64,000 nucleotides of DNA from Paenibacillus roseus (GCF_016424485.1 NZ_JAELUP010000103.1:372001-436000), one strand, 5' to 3'; counted from the stretch's first letter, positions 51,789-61,796 are shown. Numbers and translations are program-made. Notes: a model not told the origin generated them from the letters alone.

Positions 51789-52202
51789 TTGCAGAAACGT
51801 TGTTCCTGTGGAGAATTAATGACCATGAAATTGCGCACGGTTGTTTACTCCGGCAAAGTGGAAATCGATAATGTGCCTATTTTTTCGTGTTCGGCCTGCA
51901 ACCGGAGCGAAGTGTCTCCCGGTGTAAAGCCTGATTTGACGGGCCTCATCGGTCAGCTTGGAAGCAAGCCGGATAAACAGAGTTTTTTGTTTAACGAATG
52001 GAACGAATGGGCGGATTTGCTCGTAGAGGTGTATGCCAAAGATAAGCGTCTGCAATCGCAAATGCTTGAAGAGCATCTGGATGCCCGAATCAACAAATTG
52101 CTGGATTTATTGATTGTCGCCAAATCCCTGGGCGATGAAGCCTGGATGAATGAAATTCAGAAACGCCTGTCCCAAATTAGCCGGCGCTTCATTCTTACAT
52201 AG
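51789..52202 (+). CDS. Protein with YgiT-like zinc-ribbon N terminus
   Basis: 137 residues from TTG 51789. C-S-C-G at residues 5-8 and C-S-A-C at residues 33-36, around V-V-Y-S-G-K-V, form a YgiT-type Zn ribbon. The C-terminal part is helical, with S-L-G-D-E-A-W-M near residue 112. No other domain recognised. GAAAGGGTGG precedes the start. Confidence 0.7.
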   Translation: MQKRCSCGELMTMKLRTVVYSGKVEIDNVPIFSCSACNRSEVSPGVKPDLTGLIGQLGSKPDKQSFLFNEWNEWADLLVEVYAKDKRLQSQMLEEHLDARINKLLDLLIVAKSLGDEAWMNEIQKRLSQISRRFILT

Positions 52203-52479
52203 AATTTTGGGATTCAAAGGTATGATTATTTTTTCTTGGAGGGATGCTAAGGCCATGCTAAAATGAGCCTGTTCGCGCATCCGTTATCTGACACCTGCGT
52301 ACTCCTGTTTGGAAGAACATCTCGGCGAACATTGCGAAAAGTAATAAATTGTCGTATCATAATTTTAATAAGGATTTTCAGAAACCCAAATTGTGGTTTT
52401 CATGACATGTAAAATTCTAAACAATGATTTCGGCCATGAGATTGTATTTCAAAAATATGAATTATTGGAGAGAAGGATC

Positions 52480-53484
52480 GTGACGGTAACTATTTATGAT
52501 GTAGCAAGGGAAGCTGGCGTATCTATGGCGACCGTTTCCCGGGTTGTCAACAATAATCCGAATGTAAAACCGCAAACCCGCAAAAAAGTTTTTGAGGCGA
52601 TCGAGCGTTTGGGCTATCGTCCCAATGCTGTAGCCAGAGGCTTGGCCAGTAAGAAAACGACAACCGTGGGTGTGGTTATTCCTGATATTTCGAACTCGAT
52701 ATTCGCCGAGGTTGCTCGCGGAATCGAAGACATTGCGAATATGTACCACTACAATATCATTCTTTGCAATGCCGACAAGCGCAAAGAGAAAGAGATTCGT
52801 GTCATCAATACGCTGCTTGAGAAGCAGGTCGACGGACTGTTGTTCATGGGCGGGGCAGTAACGGATGAGCATGTGCAGGCTTTTAAGACAGCCAATGTTC
52901 CGATTGTGCTATGCGCGACAACCGATGAGCAGGGAGTCATCCCTTCCGTAGATATCGACCACGAAGCGGCGGCGTTTGATGCAGTGAGATCATTGATTGC
53001 GAATGGGCATACGTCTATTGCGATGATTAGCGGCACGCTGCAAGACCCTGCCAATGGCTTTGCACGGTTTCAGGGCTATCGGAGAGCGCTTGAAGCGGCG
53101 GGGTTGCCTTATAACGAGTCCCTGGTTCGTGTCGGCAACTACCGATACGAGTCCGGGATTGAAGCGATGAAATATTTCCTTGAATTGTCGGACAAGCCAA
53201 CTGCGGTATTCTCGGCTACGGATGAGATGGCCATTGGGGCCATTCACGCTATTCTGGACTTTGGACTTAAAGTTCCGGATGATATTTCAGTGATCAGTGT
53301 GGACAACAGCCGTGCCGCTTCCATGGTCAGACCCCAGTTGACGAGTGTGGCGCAGCCTATGTACGATATCGGTGCGGTATCGATGCGTCTGCTGACGAAG
53401 CTGATGAAGAAGGAGAGCGTCGAGCAAGCGAAAGTCGTTCTGCCTCACGAACTGATTACGAGACAATCCGTCAAGCAGGTGTAA
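52480..53484 (+). CDS. ccpA: Catabolite control protein A
   Basis: 334 residues, LacI-family regulator of carbon catabolite repression, acting with Ser-phosphorylated HPr on cre sites. N-terminal helix-turn-helix T-I-Y-D-V-A-R-E-A-G-V-S-M-A-T-V-S-R-V, hinge Y-R-P-N-A-V-A-R-G-L-A, and an effector domain of the LacI type. GTG 52480 preceded by GGAGAGAAGGA; the frame's ATG at 52393 is not supported. 52203-52479 holds no gene. cre-like sequences at 16365, near 46850, 56188 and 56397 are likely targets. Confidence 0.93.
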   Translation: MTVTIYDVAREAGVSMATVSRVVNNNPNVKPQTRKKVFEAIERLGYRPNAVARGLASKKTTTVGVVIPDISNSIFAEVARGIEDIANMYHYNIILCNADKRKEKEIRVINTLLEKQVDGLLFMGGAVTDEHVQAFKTANVPIVLCATTDEQGVIPSVDIDHEAAAFDAVRSLIANGHTSIAMISGTLQDPANGFARFQGYRRALEAAGLPYNESLVRVGNYRYESGIEAMKYFLELSDKPTAVFSATDEMAIGAIHAILDFGLKVPDDISVISVDNSRAASMVRPQLTSVAQPMYDIGAVSMRLLTKLMKKESVEQAKVVLPHELITRQSVKQV

Positions 53485-53509
53485 GCGCCATAGCCTGACA
53501 TGTATATGC

Positions 53510-53546
53510 GAAAACAGCTTCGCCGGACGGCGAAGCTGTTTTCCGC
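53510..53546 (+). terminator. Terminator of ccpA
   Basis: Perfect 15-bp stem (53510-53524 with 53529-53543) with a 4-nt loop. The stem ends in its own TTTTC. Confidence 0.85.
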
Positions 53547-53578
53547 TTACCCGATAAATGAAAGGAGATGTATGACAA

Positions 53579-54286
53579 TTGGCTTACCAAATAATTGGCA
53601 TCATCGGCGCCATGAATGAAGAGATTGAACTGCTGCTGAAGCATACCGAGATTGACCATACCACCGAAAAAGCAGGCATGACCTTCTATCAAGGCAATCT
53701 TCAAGGGCAGGCTGTCATTTTTGCGAAGTCTGGTGTTGGGAAGGTTAATGCTGCAGTATGCACGCAAGTGCTGATCGGCCTTGGAGCCGAGTGCGTATTG
53801 TTTACTGGTGTTGCCGGCGCGCTTGACCCTCGGCTGGAAATTGGCGACATCGTCATCTCCTCAAGCTGCATGCAGCATGATATGGATGTCACGCCGCTTG
53901 GCTTTGCCCGTGGGGTTATTCCGTATCAGGACATTTCGGATTTTGCCGCCGACCCTGATCTCGTTGAACTGGCTCAAGAGTTAAGCAGACGATTGTTCGA
54001 CGGCCGCTCGTTCACTGGGAAAATTTTATCCGGCGATCAATTCATTGCAAGCCGGGAGACGGTAAAAGAGCTGTATGAGCAGCTTGGCGGAATCGCAACG
54101 GAAATGGAAGGGGCTGCGCTCGCGCAAGTTTGCTGGCTGAACGCGATCCCCTATGTCGTCATCCGCTCCATGTCCGACAAAGCCGACGGCTCTGCCCATG
54201 TGAATTTTGCCGAATTCACAGGTAAGGCTTCCAACCATTCCTATCAAATCATCGAAGCGATGGTTGCCAGATTGAAAGCCGAATAG
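53579..54286 (+). CDS. mtnN: 5'-methylthioadenosine/S-adenosylhomocysteine nucleosidase
   Basis: 235 residues. Cleaves MTA and SAH to adenine and the thiosugar (methionine salvage, AI-2 precursor). I-I-G-A-M-N-E-E-I at the N terminus, G-V-G-K-V-N-A-A, G-V-A-G-A-L, then A-T-E-M-E-G-A-A-L-A, with the catalytic Glu and Asp near residues 170-200 (S-D-K-A-D). TTG 53579 with AAAGGAGATG 10 bases before; the ATG at 53572 is in another frame. Confidence 0.94.
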   Translation: MAYQIIGIIGAMNEEIELLLKHTEIDHTTEKAGMTFYQGNLQGQAVIFAKSGVGKVNAAVCTQVLIGLGAECVLFTGVAGALDPRLEIGDIVISSSCMQHDMDVTPLGFARGVIPYQDISDFAADPDLVELAQELSRRLFDGRSFTGKILSGDQFIASRETVKELYEQLGGIATEMEGAALAQVCWLNAIPYVVIRSMSDKADGSAHVNFAEFTGKASNHSYQIIEAMVARLKAE

Positions 54287-54311
54287 AGTTCTAAGCGCAA
54301 TAAAAAAGAAC

Positions 54312-55481
54312 TCATAAATCCTGTACCGCAATCCGGGCAATCTCCTTGTTCTTTTGCCTAATTTCTGCGCGCCTTGGCATCGGCTTCCACAAGGCCATAT
54401 CATCCAGCCAGGTCTCGGGCAGTTCTTCGTCATGCTGCTGCGACCAGTGCTGAACCCAGTCTTCCGGCAATCTGCTGTGCGGCCCTATCGCAGTGGCAAG
54501 GGCGTGGTCCGACATTTCCAGCCATACAAGCGACCATGCTCTTGGAACGACCTGCCAGATGTCATAGCCGCCGCCTCCGACAGCGACCCAGCGTCCCCCT
54601 GCATACTGATGCGCCAGCCGATGAATAATCTTTGGCATTTCCCGATAGATGTTCATGCTGCAATGGATATGCGAAAGGGGGTCCAAGGCATGGGCATCGC
54701 ATCCGTGCTGGCTAATAATAATATCCGGCTTGAAAGCTGCGGTCACCTTCTCAATTGTATCGGTAAAAGATTCAATCCAGGATTCATCTTCCGTATACGG
54801 CTCCATCGGCACATTGAAGGAAGCCCCGAAACCTTCGCCGCTTCCTTTCTCATAGACAAAGCCTGTGCCTGGAAAGAGGAATTTGCCGGTCTCGTGAATG
54901 GAATAGGTGCATACATCCGGATCATTATAAAAGATCCACTGCACGCCGTCGCCGTGGTGGACATCGGTATCGATGTAGAGCACGCGCGCATGATACTTTT
55001 CTCTGACATGGGCAATAGCTACGGCTGTGTCATTATAGACGCAAAAGCCGGAGCCTCGTTCAGGAAAGGCGTGATGCAGCCCTCCGGCCATGTGGAACGC
55101 ATGAAGGCTCTGGCCTGACATGACAGTTTCCGCCGCACAGAGGGAGCCGCCGGCAATGATTGAGGATACATGGTGCATACCGGGGAAGTAGGGCGTATCT
55201 TCAAAATCAAGTCCGTATCGTCCGGCCAGTGCGACCCAATGATCCGCAGGCGGGTTCTCACTCAGGCGAGAAATGGTCTCGACATAATCTTTTCTGTGGA
55301 CTCTGAGCAGCTCCTCCAGCTTCGCGGCAGACGGTCTAATTATTTGCCGCTGCTCAAGTGCGCCGCATTTCCTCAGCAAATCAAGTGTCAGTGTCAGCCG
55401 CAGCGGGTTGAATGGATGCTCCTCATAAAATTGATAGTGCAGCGCTTCCGGATTGTGGACAAGAACTGCATTAGCAGGCAT
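54312..55481 (-). CDS. acuC: Acetoin utilization protein AcuC (class I/II-type deacetylase)
   Basis: 389 residues, histone-deacetylase-type zinc enzyme. H-H-A-F-P near residue 140, D-T-D-V-H-H-G-D-G-V-Q-W with Asp/His metal ligands and Q-H-G-C-D-A-H near residue 250. In B. subtilis AcuC removes the acetyl group from AcsA. Downstream of acuA with 41 bases between. Confidence 0.9.
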   Translation of the reverse strand: MPANAVLVHNPEALHYQFYEEHPFNPLRLTLTLDLLRKCGALEQRQIIRPSAAKLEELLRVHRKDYVETISRLSENPPADHWVALAGRYGLDFEDTPYFPGMHHVSSIIAGGSLCAAETVMSGQSLHAFHMAGGLHHAFPERGSGFCVYNDTAVAIAHVREKYHARVLYIDTDVHHGDGVQWIFYNDPDVCTYSIHETGKFLFPGTGFVYEKGSGEGFGASFNVPMEPYTEDESWIESFTDTIEKVTAAFKPDIIISQHGCDAHALDPLSHIHCSMNIYREMPKIIHRLAHQYAGGRWVAVGGGGYDIWQVVPRAWSLVWLEMSDHALATAIGPHSRLPEDWVQHWSQQHDEELPETWLDDMALWKPMPRRAEIRQKNKEIARIAVQDL

Positions 55482-55522
55482 GTTGAAAATAACCTCCCTT
55501 GATCAATTAACCCGTAACGGCA

Positions 55523-56155
55523 TTAATACATAAATCGCTGTTTGAAGCGGACACGGTCGAATCGCTCAATCGATGAGAGCGGCACTTTACAGCCCACTCT
55601 AACCATCAGACAGTTCGCAGGGTGCGAACAAATTTCAGGATCATCTGTGGCGAACCAAACCATGTCGACCGATTTCATCAGCTTCTCCATCATGGATCGG
55701 TACTCCCATACGTTCAGGCCGCTCCCGTCCAAATCCCAATGCCAGTAATATTCGGTTGCAAACACAATGGCATTTTCCAGTTGTTCGTCGGCAAATGCCG
55801 TCTGCAGCATTTGTTTGCCGATACCGTAAGCCCGGTAGTCATTGGCAACCTCGATGGCGCCGAGTTCCACCAGATCCTTCATGCCGCCTTCCGACCAGCG
55901 CTCCATCTCATCGGGATAATGAAAGGTTACATACCCGACAATCGTTTGTTTGTCCCGGGTAATAATGATCCGGCCCTCTGCCAGTTCGGCAATTTCGACA
56001 AGTGCTGCATGTTGATCCTTCGGCCGCCTGAATGCGTCCAGATCCGTATGCATCTCATAATGACTGAGCTGATCCGGCGGGACGGGCCCTTCCACAATGA
56101 GGCTGCCCTGCGGGAAGGGGACTCTTACCTCATGTACGATTTTAAGATGCTCCAC
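55523..56155 (-). CDS. acuA: Acetoin utilization protein AcuA (GNAT acetyltransferase)
   Basis: 210 residues. GNAT fold with R-A-Y-G-I-G-K-Q-M (acetyl-CoA loop) near residue 118. AcuA acetylates a Lys in AcsA, inactivating it. GTG 56155 after AGGAGAGGAG. acuB, which sits between acuA and acuC in B. subtilis, is missing. Confidence 0.9.
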   Translation of the reverse strand: MEHLKIVHEVRVPFPQGSLIVEGPVPPDQLSHYEMHTDLDAFRRPKDQHAALVEIAELAEGRIIITRDKQTIVGYVTFHYPDEMERWSEGGMKDLVELGAIEVANDYRAYGIGKQMLQTAFADEQLENAIVFATEYYWHWDLDGSGLNVWEYRSMMEKLMKSVDMVWFATDDPEICSHPANCLMVRVGCKVPLSSIERFDRVRFKQRFMY

Positions 56156-56187
56156 CGTAATGCTCCTCTCCTGCTGATAGCCGCTAT

Positions 56188-56201
56188 TGAAAGCGTATCA
56201 A
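56188..56201. promoter_or_regulatory. cre-like site near acuA
   Basis: TGAAAGCGTATCAA fits TGNAANCGNWNNCA except one position. Lies 33 bases upstream of the acuA start. Confidence 0.5.
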
Positions 56202-56396
56202 AAATGAAGGACGGCGTAAAGCATTCGTTCGACTCATATAGACCGCGCTGAAAAGGCTGTGATATAATCAAAAAGTCAATGTATACCAATTTGTTCGCAG
56301 CACGATTCGCTTATTTCCGCGTATAGTTGGCTTCTATGTTCACCGTGGGTCAGTCTTCCGGACCTCCAGGGTGCGGGCTTTTGTGCTTATAATTTC

Positions 56397-56410
56397 TGAA
56401 AGCGTATTCC
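56397..56410. promoter_or_regulatory. cre-like site upstream of acsA
   Basis: TGAAAGCGTATTCC, sharing TGAAAGCGTAT with the site at 56188. It fits the cre consensus except at the last base. Lies 200 bases before acsA. Confidence 0.5.
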
Positions 56411-56610
56411 TATCTGCAAATGCAAGCATAAATACCGCATTCTGGGCATAGCGATGCTGACTGTGCAGCACAGCAGTCTGATATGCATTTTGTTATGTCG
56501 TCTTGAAGCAAGCTGGTCAGTGAAAAACCTGTAAGCCGACTTATAAGAATTGGACCTATAAAGGCTTATCGGTTGACAAAAACAGAGGGAATCAGGAGAG
56601 GATGGTATTC

Positions 56611-58338
56611 ATGGAAAACCTTCATCAGGAACGCTTGACTGCTTCAGCATCGGATCCCAACATGAGAAACTACGAGGAAACGTATTCAGGCTTTCAGTTT
56701 GAGCAAGTAGAGAAGCAATTCACCTGGAGCCAGACCGGCAAGGTAAATATCGCTCACGAAGCTGTGGACCGGCATGTGGCGGAAGGACGGGGAGATAAAA
56801 TCGCCCTGTACTATAGTGATGCGGCACGGGATGAACAGTATACGTTTGCTGATCTGAGCCGGCAATCCAATCGCTTCTCTAACGTGCTGCGGCAATTGGG
56901 TATCGGGAAGGGAGACCGGGTATTTATTTTTATGCCGCGCACGCCGGAGCTGTATTTCAGCCTGCTCGGCGCGCTCAAGATTGGCGCAATCGTTGGCCCG
57001 TTATTTGAAGCGTTCATGGAAACGGCTGTTAAGGACAGGCTCCTGGACAGCGAGGCCGTGGCCATCATTACCACACCTTCGCAAATTGGCCGTATCCCGC
57101 GTTCAGATCTTCCGGCGCTGAAGCATATCATTGTTGTTGGCGAAGGCCCTGAGCTTGCAGGCGAGGGAATTACATTTTATCATGCCGCGATGGCCGCTGC
57201 ATCAGAGGAGACGCAGATCGAGTGGCTGGATCGCGAGGACGGTTTGCTTATCCACTACACTTCCGGATCGACCGGGAAGCCGAAGGGGGTCTATCACGTC
57301 CATAATGCGATGATTCAGCATTATTATACGGGGCAGGTTGTGCTGGATTTAAAGGAGAACGATGTGTACTGGTGTACGGCTGACCCGGGCTGGGTAACCG
57401 GCACCTCATACGGCATATTTGCGCCTTGGCTCCATGGCGCAACCAATGTTGTGCGCGGCGGAAGATTTAGTCCGCAGGACTGGTACGGCACCATTCAGAA
57501 ATATGGCGTTACAGTCTGGTATAGCGCTCCGACAGCATTCCGGATGCTGATGGGAGCCGGGAGCGATGTTACCCACGCTTATGATTTGAGCAGCTTGCGG
57601 CATGTGCTGAGCGTTGGCGAGCCGCTTAATCCGGAGGTCGTCCGTTGGGGGATGCAAGCCTATAATCAGCGGATTCATGATACATGGTGGATGACCGAGA
57701 CTGGCGGCCAGCTAATCTGCAATTATCCTTGCATGGACATTAAACCGGGCTCCATGGGCAAGCCGCTGCCGGGTGTTGAGGCGGCGATTCTGGATGACAG
57801 CGGCAACAAGCTTCCGCCTTACCGCATGGGCAATCTGGCGATTCGTACGCCATGGCCGTCCATGATGCGCAAGATTTGGAACAACTCCTCCAAATACGAG
57901 GAATACTTCCGAATCCCGGAATGGTACGTATCAGGGGATTCCGCTTACCAGGACGAGGACGGTTATTTCTGGTTCCAGGGCCGTATCGACGACGTGATTA
58001 ATACAGCCGGGGAGCGCGTAGGACCATTCGAAGTGGAGAGCAAACTGGTGGAGCATCCGGCAGTAGCTGAGGCCGGTGTCATAGGCAAGCCGGACCCGGT
58101 CCGGGGGGAAATTATTAAAGCGTTTATTTCCTTGCGTGAGGGCTTCACAGAAACGGAAGAACTCAAGAAGGAGATCTACCAATTCGTTAAAGAAGGGCTG
58201 TCTGCGCATGCGGCTCCGCGGGAAATTGAGTTCAAGGATAAGCTCCCCAAAACTCGCAGCGGCAAAATTATGCGCCGCGTTCTGAAAGCATGGGAACTCA
58301 ATCTTCCGACAGGAGATTTGTCGACCATTGAGGACTGA
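56611..58338 (+). CDS. acsA: Acetyl-CoA synthetase
   Basis: 575 residues. Activates acetate via acetyl-AMP. Adenylate-forming core motif Y-T-S-G-S-T-G-K-P-K-G near residue 225, W-W-M-T-E-T-G motif and hinge W-F-Q-G-R-I-D-D-V. The C-terminal Lys target of AcuA lies in P-K-T-R-S-G-K-I-M-R-R. Shorter than the E. coli Acs, as usual for AcsA of Bacillales. ATG 56611 with AGGAGAGG 9 bases before is preferred over ATG 56602. Confidence 0.94.
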   Translation: MENLHQERLTASASDPNMRNYEETYSGFQFEQVEKQFTWSQTGKVNIAHEAVDRHVAEGRGDKIALYYSDAARDEQYTFADLSRQSNRFSNVLRQLGIGKGDRVFIFMPRTPELYFSLLGALKIGAIVGPLFEAFMETAVKDRLLDSEAVAIITTPSQIGRIPRSDLPALKHIIVVGEGPELAGEGITFYHAAMAAASEETQIEWLDREDGLLIHYTSGSTGKPKGVYHVHNAMIQHYYTGQVVLDLKENDVYWCTADPGWVTGTSYGIFAPWLHGATNVVRGGRFSPQDWYGTIQKYGVTVWYSAPTAFRMLMGAGSDVTHAYDLSSLRHVLSVGEPLNPEVVRWGMQAYNQRIHDTWWMTETGGQLICNYPCMDIKPGSMGKPLPGVEAAILDDSGNKLPPYRMGNLAIRTPWPSMMRKIWNNSSKYEEYFRIPEWYVSGDSAYQDEDGYFWFQGRIDDVINTAGERVGPFEVESKLVEHPAVAEAGVIGKPDPVRGEIIKAFISLREGFTETEELKKEIYQFVKEGLSAHAAPREIEFKDKLPKTRSGKIMRRVLKAWELNLPTGDLSTIED

Positions 58339-58365
58339 TATGGAATAGTACGGCTTGCAATGAAC

Positions 58366-58405
58366 AAGAAGCTCCCCGGAATCTGGATTCCGAGGAGCTT
58401 CTTCA
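58366..58405. terminator. Hairpin between acsA and convergent pbp gene
   Basis: AAGAAGCTCC (58366-58375) pairs with GGAGCTTCTT (58394-58403), with an inner CGGAAT/ATTCCG stem. No long T run; acts on both strands. Confidence 0.65.
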
Positions 58406-58446
58406 TGTTGTTATGGCTTTATAGGAACCGGTTTGTGTTCAAGCGT

Positions 58447-61400
58447 TTAGTTGAGCTTCACGACTGCCGAGGTGGCGGATTCGCCGTAATCATTGCTGGC
58501 AGTAATCCGGAAAGACCCTGAGCCGGCAGGGGAAACATATTCAAACCGGTTTTGGCTTGTAGAGCCGATTTTGGTAAATTTGCCTCTACCGTTCTCACTG
58601 TAGTAGACGTTATATGTGGTTACATTGTCCGAGGAAGGATTGGCCTCCCAGGTAATACGGAACCCGAGATCCGTTGCTTCGGCATGTAGACCCTTTGGAA
58701 CCGAAGGCGCCTTCGCCGGTTGGTCGTCGGGGTGTTGACCGGACTCACTGTTGTTGCGAGGCGGTGTTCCATCGCCCGGTTCGGTGCCCGGTTCGTTAAC
58801 TGGTTGATTGTCTCCCGGATTGGCTGGCTCATCGGTGCCCTCGTTAGGGCTATCCGGGATAATTCCGCTAGTAGACACGATTGAGCTTGGCACGGATTCC
58901 TTGCCGCTTACATCAACGGCTGTGACATAATAGTTGTATCTGCTTGCTCCTGCCATAGAGCTGACGAAGGTTGTGCCTTCACCGCTTAGCAGGACGCTTC
59001 CACTATTTTGGTAACCATTCGGATTGTCGGTTGAGCGGTAGAGGCGATAGCCTACCACATCCGCTTCCGGACTACTTTTAAAAGAAATATTGACGGAGCT
59101 TCCTGCCACTGTAGCGACGACATCGGTAGGAGCAGATGGCGCCTTGCCGTCATCCTTCCGTGGGTCTACCTTGGATGGAGCGTCATTGTTCGCATCGCGC
59201 GGCAAGTAGTAGCTAAGCGGTTTTCGGCTGCTTTCAGGCATCTTCGCCTGTGCCGCCTGTATTTCTTCCATCAGTTCATCAAGCGGCTTCTTGCGTACAA
59301 TCACCGTCTGCTCCTGAACAAAATCCTTCGGCGTCTCTGGCTGCGGAAGATAATTGACGCCATTGTACCGGATAAAGGCTTTGGTTAAGATAGCATCATC
59401 ATTTTCCTTCGGCAGGAACTCCTTATTGAACCAGTCGGTCACAAGTTTGCCGGCTGCAGTCGTCAGCTGTGTCGGCTTTTTGCCGCTATATCCCGAGACC
59501 GTTGCCTTAACAATGCCGTCCGGCTGTTCGAACTTGTCGCTGGCGAACCATTCCGGCTTTGCATCGGTTACATCGTTCATAATTTTGGCCCAAATGGTGC
59601 GTGCCCGATCGCGGCCGCCTTTGGTTAGCACATGAGCCTGCTTTTCATAGCCGGCCCATACGCCGAGCGTAATATCCGGTGTAAAGCCCATAAACCATAC
59701 ATCTGCATAGTTTTGGGTGGAGCCGGTTTTGCCGGCAATCGGAATTTTATTGTAGTTTTTGAACCATGATGTCAGTCTGTATCCTGTGCCTGAAGGCGAA
59801 CTGACAACGGTTCGCAACATATCCGTCATGAGAAATGCTGTCTGCTCAGAAAACACTTGCTGTGGCTGCAGCTTATGCTCGTAAACAGTTTTGCCAGACG
59901 AATCGGTAATTTTCTCGATCATATACGCGTCATTGAAAACCCCATGGTTCGGGATCGCTCCGTAAGCATTGGTCAATTCCTCAACCGACACTCCAATCGC
60001 CAGACCGCCGATAACGCCTGTGGAAGCATGGTAGTCGCTTTCCTGAATAGTCGTAATACCGAGCTTCTTCGTGAAATCCCATGCTTTAGGAATGGTTACA
60101 TCATCCAGGAAAAGCTTGAGCGCCGGAAGGTTGAGCGACCTGTTCAGCGCATCCCGCGCCGTCACAAGGCCGTCATACCGGTTGTTGGCATTTTTCGGGA
60201 TGTGGAAGCCCTTGGTGCCGTCCTTCAATACGATTGGCGCATCGTCAATAATGCCGCCGGGTTGAATTTTTCCGGTGTCGAGTGCTGGAAGATACGCGGC
60301 AATCGGCTTCATGGCCGATCCCGGCTGCCGAGTCATCTGGGTGGCGTAGTTCATCTGCTCCAGATAGAAATCCCGGCCTTCGAGCATTGAAAGAATGGCG
60401 CCTGTTTTATGATTGATCATCATAGCTGCAATCTGCTCGACGCCTTTCTCCGCAGAGTCCGGCGTAAAATTATCTTTGTCTGCGGCAATATTCTTCATCA
60501 GGCTATAGGCTTTCCGATCGATTGTCGTATAGACCCGGTACCCTCCATGCAGCAACTGCAGCCTTGCCTCTTCAATCAGTGCCTTGTTTTCTGGTTTGTT
60601 AAGATCCTCTTTGGTCAAATCCTTGCGGCTCTGAAGGAGCAGCACCTCAGCAGCCTTGCGCTCGGTCTCCAGCATCAGATACGGATAAGTGGAGTAAGCT
60701 TTTTTGGCTGGTTTGGCCAGGGACGGTTTTACCTCGAATTTCAGTGCTTCATTATATTGCGCATTGGTAATCCGACCGGTCTCCAGCATGCGCGCCAGTA
60801 CACGCTTTTGTCTCTCGATTGCACGATTAAAGCCCTTCTCGTTGAATTCTCCCTTGCCGTTAAAAGCGGAGTAGACGGAAGGAAGCTGCGGCAGTCCGGC
60901 CAAATAGGCGGATTGGGCAATATTCAGCTGATTAAGATCGGTTATATTGAAGATACCTTTGGATGCGGCTTTAATCCCAAATACCTGATAACCGTTGGAC
61001 CCGTTGCCGAAAGGCATTTTATTCAAATATGCAGTCAAAATCTGCGGCTTCGTCAAGTATCGTTCCATCCGCAAGGACAGGAAAATCTCTTTGATCTTCC
61101 TTGCATCGGTAACATCCAGATTCAAAAACACGCGTCTTGCAAGCTGCTGTGTCAGCGTGCTGCCTCCGGTCTGGGTATCTTCATTCAGAAACTTTTGCTT
61201 GACGGCGCGTCCAAGCCCGTTAAGATCAACGCCCTTATGACTTTCAAAGTTGTTGTCTTCTACAGCAAGCAAGGCGTCGATTACCTGTTTGGGGACACTG
61301 TCTATCTCGACCAGCCGTCTGTCCTCTTCGGTTCTGAGCTGCCCGATCGGAGTTCCGTCACTGAAGTAAGCGAAGCCGGTGATGACGTTCTCGTTAATCT

Positions 61401-61596
61401 TCTCTTCAATAACAGACCGTGGGCGAAGCGGCTCTTCCTTGACTAGCGAGGCTACATATCCGGTCACTGCGCCGCCTGCGAACAATCCGGCAGTCAGGCC
61501 GAAGATGAAAAGCCATTTCACCGTAATCCACATGACGAGACCAAAGGTTAGCCAGCCGTTGCGCCCGGATGTTGGTTTTTGACGGTCATCATTCAT
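58447..61596 (-). CDS. Class A penicillin-binding protein (PBP1A type) with two FN3 domains
   Basis: About 1049 residues. Cytoplasmic tail, membrane anchor near residues 18-50, glycosyltransferase 51 domain (E-D-N-N-F near residue 110; G-G-S-T-L-T-Q-Q-L), transpeptidase domain with S-A-M-K (nucleophilic Ser), S-L-N and K-T-G-S triads, then a long linker, and two fibronectin type III domains (about residues 820-910 and 965-1049) joined by a Pro/Asn/Glu-rich segment. Polymerises and crosslinks peptidoglycan outside the membrane. ATG 61596 with GAGGAGG before; the frame extends to 61665. Confidence 0.92.
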   Translation of the reverse strand: MNDDRQKPTSGRNGWLTFGLVMWITVKWLFIFGLTAGLFAGGAVTGYVASLVKEEPLRPRSVIEEKINENVITGFAYFSDGTPIGQLRTEEDRRLVEIDSVPKQVIDALLAVEDNNFESHKGVDLNGLGRAVKQKFLNEDTQTGGSTLTQQLARRVFLNLDVTDARKIKEIFLSLRMERYLTKPQILTAYLNKMPFGNGSNGYQVFGIKAASKGIFNITDLNQLNIAQSAYLAGLPQLPSVYSAFNGKGEFNEKGFNRAIERQKRVLARMLETGRITNAQYNEALKFEVKPSLAKPAKKAYSTYPYLMLETERKAAEVLLLQSRKDLTKEDLNKPENKALIEEARLQLLHGGYRVYTTIDRKAYSLMKNIAADKDNFTPDSAEKGVEQIAAMMINHKTGAILSMLEGRDFYLEQMNYATQMTRQPGSAMKPIAAYLPALDTGKIQPGGIIDDAPIVLKDGTKGFHIPKNANNRYDGLVTARDALNRSLNLPALKLFLDDVTIPKAWDFTKKLGITTIQESDYHASTGVIGGLAIGVSVEELTNAYGAIPNHGVFNDAYMIEKITDSSGKTVYEHKLQPQQVFSEQTAFLMTDMLRTVVSSPSGTGYRLTSWFKNYNKIPIAGKTGSTQNYADVWFMGFTPDITLGVWAGYEKQAHVLTKGGRDRARTIWAKIMNDVTDAKPEWFASDKFEQPDGIVKATVSGYSGKKPTQLTTAAGKLVTDWFNKEFLPKENDDAILTKAFIRYNGVNYLPQPETPKDFVQEQTVIVRKKPLDELMEEIQAAQAKMPESSRKPLSYYLPRDANNDAPSKVDPRKDDGKAPSAPTDVVATVAGSSVNISFKSSPEADVVGYRLYRSTDNPNGYQNSGSVLLSGEGTTFVSSMAGASRYNYYVTAVDVSGKESVPSSIVSTSGIIPDSPNEGTDEPANPGDNQPVNEPGTEPGDGTPPRNNSESGQHPDDQPAKAPSVPKGLHAEATDLGFRITWEANPSSDNVTTYNVYYSENGRGKFTKIGSTSQNRFEYVSPAGSGSFRITASNDYGESATSAVVKLN

Positions 61597-61796
61597 TACT
61601 ATGTACTCCTCCTCTAAAATCAACCTCCTTATTATAACATAAATCGCCAATTGACAGCACTTCACTTGAGCAAAGTAATCGATTCCTTATCAATGGAAAA
61701 ACATGCAGATATTATTGAAACTAGTTACGGAAATTGTCGTAATAATGAATGTAATGAAGCAGGAATCGTAAAAAAGCAGGAAGGGGGCGGAAGCGA

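Larger units (their letters stand above)
56156..56610. other. Divergent control region of acuA and acsA
   Basis: 455 bases, no gene. Contains two cre-like sequences (56188-56201 and 56397-56410). No confident -35/-10 pair was assigned for either gene. Confidence 0.6.

Noticed and set aside
60409..61446. 345-codon frame opposite the PBP gene
   Set aside because: Shadow frame over the glycosyltransferase and transpeptidase coding region, which shows all expected motifs on the other strand.
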